Assembly: GCF_008831285.2 (NCBI RefSeq)
Contig: NC_045145.1
Location: 10,726,802 to 10,790,801 of the forward strand
Source of the DNA: Nymphaea colorata
Taxonomy: Eukaryota; Streptophyta; Magnoliopsida; Nymphaeales; Nymphaeaceae
Length of the DNA: 64,000 bases
Direction: 5' to 3'
Shown here: positions 62,200 through 64,000 of the stretch, piece after piece
How positions within the stretch are numbered: the first letter of the stretch is position 1
How the letters are laid out: each line of letters opens with the position of its first letter
Program-made: the position numbers and the translations under genes
Notes under the pieces: model-generated
The model's input: only the letters and a program-made list of their open reading frames with translations
Told to the model about the DNA's origin: nothing
Databases searched by the model: none

Positions 62200-63633
62200 T
62201 TTTCATCCGCATCCTTGGCGGCCAAGAGGAGGTTTATATAGAGGAGGGGGTGGGTTCAATCACCTCCTTTAATTTGCCTTGGAATATTAATCAAGGAGGG
62301 AGATGAAAAATTGATTAAATGAGTTTTAATGACTTTATTTACTCATTCTTATCCCATTTACACGAATTAGGTGAGCTGGGTTAGGTTTGGTCAATTTGGT
62401 TCAGACCTATCTGATCAACTTTGACCAAAAATTTGGACGAAAATGCCCTTGCACAGGGTTTTGCTAAATTTTATGCTATTTATTTTTTCTTTGGTTGAAA
62501 CCAAGCTTGTTAGGTTAAAACCTAGTTATTAAGCTCTAAATGCTATTGAATTATGCAGATTCAATTTAAATTTGAATAAATTTTGAAAATTCTATCAAAT
62601 TTGGTTCGAAGAGGGTATTTCCATCTATAATTTGATTGAAGACATATTTCAATTGAATCAAACTTTCGTTTGAAAAATTGAATTTTAATTTAGTATTTGA
62701 TTTATGCATTTGACAAATCCAAATATTTATTTGTCTTTCATAAACCAATTTGGGCTCTGTAATCTCAATTTGACCATAGAAGGGTAAAATTGTCCAGATT
62801 TGTCAATTTCGACCTATTGACAAAAGTCAAATCTCATTTTCGAGTAGTTTGACTTTGTTTGAGGTAGTTTGATAAATTTGATGGAATAAAAGTTCTTAAT
62901 TGAGCTAAATTGTACTTTGACTGAGTTTAATCAAAGTGGACTCAATTCGGTCAAAGTCTATTTTCATCCATTAATTGGATCGTGAGAGAGACCTACTTTT
63001 TGGCCAAGCTGAGCTCATGTTGATTGAGCCCAGCTAAGATTTGGGTGCAGTAGGGTCGAACCTACTTGAATTAAGTGGGTTTGACCAGCTTAATTATTGC
63101 TTTTCGAAGATTGAAAACTCTTTAAAGATGACTTAATTAAAGAAGAGAAAGATGCATAAATGTTTCTCTTTTCCTAGGTTTTTAGTTATGATATCATTCA
63201 TTTCTCCTTAAAAATGAATTTTTCATTTTATTGGGAGAAAATATTTATTTACTTATTTATTTTTTTTAAATGGGGGGTGTGACCCCTGGGGGCTCTTGGC
63301 CACACGGGCTAGGTGGGGCCCACACATGGGTCCCACATAGCATTCTAGACTAAATTAGATCCAATTCTTGGATCTAAGTCAAAATTTTAGTTTTGTAATT
63401 GGATTTGGATTTCAAATGACATTTGTAATTAGATTTGGATGTCAAATCCTAATTTAGACATAGTTTGGACTTGTAATCCTGCATTGGGTTTCGTGTCACG
63501 ACTCAAATTCGTGAATAGAATCCAAATTACGTTTTGGTTCAAAATTGGCTTTGAAATTGCAAAATTTCACAATTCTTTTGTGAAATTTTCACATTGCTTT
63601 AGTTTTGATGTGCAAAAATTTGGGGTGTTAACA
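62200..63633 (-). repeat. Gypsy-type LTR, U3 region
   Basis: On the - strand the segment opens TGTTAACACCCC at 63633 and runs about 1.4 kb to a TATA box, CTATATAAACC (tttatata at 62233-62240). After the TATA box comes a CT/GA-rich leader. This order, LTR start then U3 then TATA, fits a long Gypsy LTR transcribed leftward. The end of the LTR and its PBS were not located, so the element cannot be delimited. Confidence 0.5.
62233..62240 (-). promoter_or_regulatory. TATA box of the Gypsy-type LTR
   Basis: TATATAAA on the - strand in a locally GC-rich context (cccctcctctatataaacct), about 1.4 kb from the LTR start. It is the best promoter candidate in this repeat. Confidence 0.45.
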
Positions 63634-63649
63634 GAAATATTATCTCATC

Positions 63650-63925
63650 TTCTCATGTTTTCGGTGCACTTGAGAATAGCTCCTTGACTTTAAAATAGAA
63701 GTTTGATAACTATCTCATATGACCATGGAGAGATGAAGAGAAGATGAAATAATGTATGGACAACAAGACTATATTCAAAAAAAGAAATAACATGATTTAA
63801 TCATGAAATGAAAGATTACTTCACCTTCTCATGCTCCAGGTGCACTCAAGAATAACTTCTTGACTCTAAAATAGAGATTTGAAAGCTATCTTATGCAGCC
63901 ATGGGGAGATGAAGATGAGAGGAAG
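63650..63925. repeat. Two ~100-bp direct repeat units
   Basis: ttctcatgttttcggtgcac ... ccatggagagatgaagagaa (63650-63745) is repeated as ttctcatgctccaggtgcac ... ccatggggagatgaagatga (63817-63920), a spacing of about 170 bp. It lies just outside the LTR end at 63633 and may be part of a longer array running off the window. Confidence 0.65.
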
Positions 63926-64000
63926 CCAAAAAAAATGGAATGAGTTGTTGATAACATACCTTTAATGGGAACGACTTTAGGAAAAATGAACATCTTAGCT

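Noticed and set aside
61836-62306. 156-codon + strand frame
   Set aside because: It lies antisense to the transcribed leader of a Gypsy-type LTR and has no recognisable domain. LTR leaders often contain such chance frames.

Overview
The window is nuclear DNA of a flowering plant. The evidence is two split host genes with GT-AG introns, plant-type Copia, Gypsy (Ty3), L1 and hAT-like elements, and very AT-rich microsatellites. The species cannot be fixed from sequence alone. Transposable elements and satellite fill most of the 64 kb, often as nested insertions, and most elements are visibly decayed.

Host genes. (1) On the + strand, 7900-12747 holds the last six coding exons of an inositol monophosphatase (IMP, the plant IMP/L-galactose-1-phosphate phosphatase type). 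All splice phases agree and no stop interrupts them. The 5' exons are not visible and presumably lie left of the window. Its 4.0-kb intron (8111-12134) contains a Copia relic that itself carries two hAT-like miniature elements with 8-bp target duplications. (2) On the - strand, 48246-55471 holds four consecutive in-phase exons of a conserved plant protein whose function I do not know. It has a short Cys/Trp-rich hydrophobic stretch and an acidic helical C-terminus. Its 6.1-kb intron holds a Copia element with paired LTRs.

Layout. 1-7.6 kb: hAT-like MITE, a Copia LTR, and a mosaic of Copia and Gypsy fragments on opposite strands. 7.9-12.75 kb: IMP exons. 12.75-16.3 kb: no recognised gene. 16.3-17.5 kb: LTR-like non-coding repeat. 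17.56-20.58 kb: about 3 kb of TA-dominated low-complexity DNA with a hairpin MITE. 21.96-30.42 kb: about 8.5 kb of degenerate satellite built from ~84-bp monomers that also occur as ~170-bp dimers. 30.42-36.0 kb: Gypsy LTR-like sequence homologous to 16.3-17.5 kb, a PBS-like site and a gag relic, perhaps Tat/Ogre. 36.39-38.14 kb: a compact non-autonomous LTR element with a perfect 5-bp target duplication. 38.6-41.5 kb: diverged ~180-bp repeats holding the head of an L1 element (ORF1 plus endonuclease, no reverse transcriptase). 41.55-47.04 kb: a nearly full-length Copia element with both LTRs, PBS, PPT and all domains, but broken by a stop and frameshifts. 50.18-54.33 kb: a Copia element with paired LTRs whose reverse transcriptase/RNase H core is deleted. 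56.6 kb: a duplicated CACTA-type terminus. 57-64 kb: non-coding retrotransposon DNA, including a long - strand LTR with a TATA box.

No RNA gene, CRISPR array or organellar gene was recognised. The most unusual structures are the satellite block abutting an LTR, the two MITE families inside one Copia relic, the promoter-deleted LTR of the small element at 36.4 kb, and a CT microsatellite beginning four bases into an intron of the - strand gene.
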